Assembly: GCA_030770425.1 (NCBI GenBank)
Contig: JASJFT010000402.1
Coordinates: 1 to 20,043 of the forward strand
Direction: 5' to 3'
DNA from: Darksidea phi
Lineage: Eukaryota > Ascomycota > Dothideomycetes > Pleosporales > Lentitheciaceae
DNA length: 20,043 bases
Shown here: one piece after another, positions 19,971-20,043 of the stretch
Position numbering within the stretch: position 1 is the stretch's first letter
Layout: each line of letters opens with the position of its first letter
Translations under genes and position numbers: made by a program
Notes under the pieces: generated by a model
The model's input: the letters and a program-made list of their open reading frames with translations, nothing else
The model's database searches: none
What the model was told of the DNA's origin: nothing

Positions 19971-20043
19971 ACGTGTTTACGTAGCGAGTGGCCATTCTAA
20001 GCGAGTGGCCACCCTCATCAACTTTTCGCGACGCGTTACCTAT
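19971..20043 (+). mobile_element. Left end of a pogo-like DNA transposon or MITE, not RIP-mutated, cut by window edge
   Basis: After TA at 19969-19970 the sequence begins acgtgtttacgtagcgag and aligns over 55 bases (19971-20025) with the mutated TIR at 8325-8379 and over the outer part with the MITE arms. The motif gcgagtggcca occurs twice (about 19984 and 20000). CA and TG are present throughout, so this copy has escaped RIP. After 20025 it diverges from the pogo-like copy. Whether a transposase follows cannot be seen. Confidence 0.75.

Noticed and set aside
1..20043. Many TATA-like and polyA-signal-like words
   Set aside because: With this extreme TA content such words are expected everywhere by chance and cannot be used as promoter or terminator evidence.
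1..20043. AT-rich genome of another kind (mitochondrial, Plasmodium-like, or bacterial)
   Set aside because: Fungal Gypsy, Copia and pogo domains are readable once CA/TG loss is allowed for, CG is retained, and two short segments keep normal composition. RIP in an ascomycete explains all of it.
1..20043. Centromere or replication origin
   Set aside because: AT-rich RIP-mutated blocks occur at centromeres but also elsewhere; I see no tandem satellite or other specific signal.
1..20043. CRISPR array, rRNA, or intact tRNA
   Set aside because: No regularly spaced identical repeats and no rRNA or complete tRNA structure seen on either strand.

Overview
This window is a graveyard of transposable elements in an AT-rich block of a filamentous ascomycete (Pezizomycotina) genome. 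The main evidence is the near-total loss of the dinucleotides CA and TG across the first ~19.1 kb, while CG, CT and CC remain. That is the mark of repeat-induced point mutation (RIP), which turns CpA into TpA on both strands. Reading frames of known fungal transposon proteins can still be followed, but Gln codons have become stops, Trp codons stops, Cys and His codons Tyr, and Met start codons Ile. I see no intact host gene. The species cannot be named from this sequence.

Layout. (1) 1-7087: a Ty3/Gypsy chromovirus on the minus strand (gag with CCHC knuckle, protease, RT, RNase H, integrase, chromodomain), with its 5' LTR at the right and its 3' LTR cut by the window edge. (2) 7088-8379: the right-hand part of a Fot1/pogo-like DNA transposon whose transposase N-terminus (minus strand) and right terminal inverted repeat (TIR) are recognisable; the Gypsy element appears to sit inside it. 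(3) 8636-9071: a 436-bp foldback MITE (two 178-bp arms, TA duplication) whose ends match the pogo-like TIR. (4) 9074-10343: degenerate AT-rich sequence with a few codon-like stretches, no family recognised. (5) 10344-18081: a structurally complete Ty1/Copia element on the minus strand, 289-bp LTRs flanked by the 5-bp target duplication taaag, with protease, integrase, RT and RNase H. (6) 18087-19970: degenerate flank holding a pair of inverted arms, a short island (19126-19213) that has escaped RIP, and a Gln-rich codon-like frame. (7) 19971 to the end: a second TIR of the pogo-like family, not mutated by RIP, with the body of that element outside the window.

The elements are nested and joined end to end. 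The most informative points are that both LTR pairs differ almost only by transitions, that one TIR family is present in RIP-mutated and unmutated versions within 12 kb, and that a GC-richer CA/TG-containing island sits within the mutated block. Coordinates of pseudogene ends are approximate because starts and stops have been destroyed.
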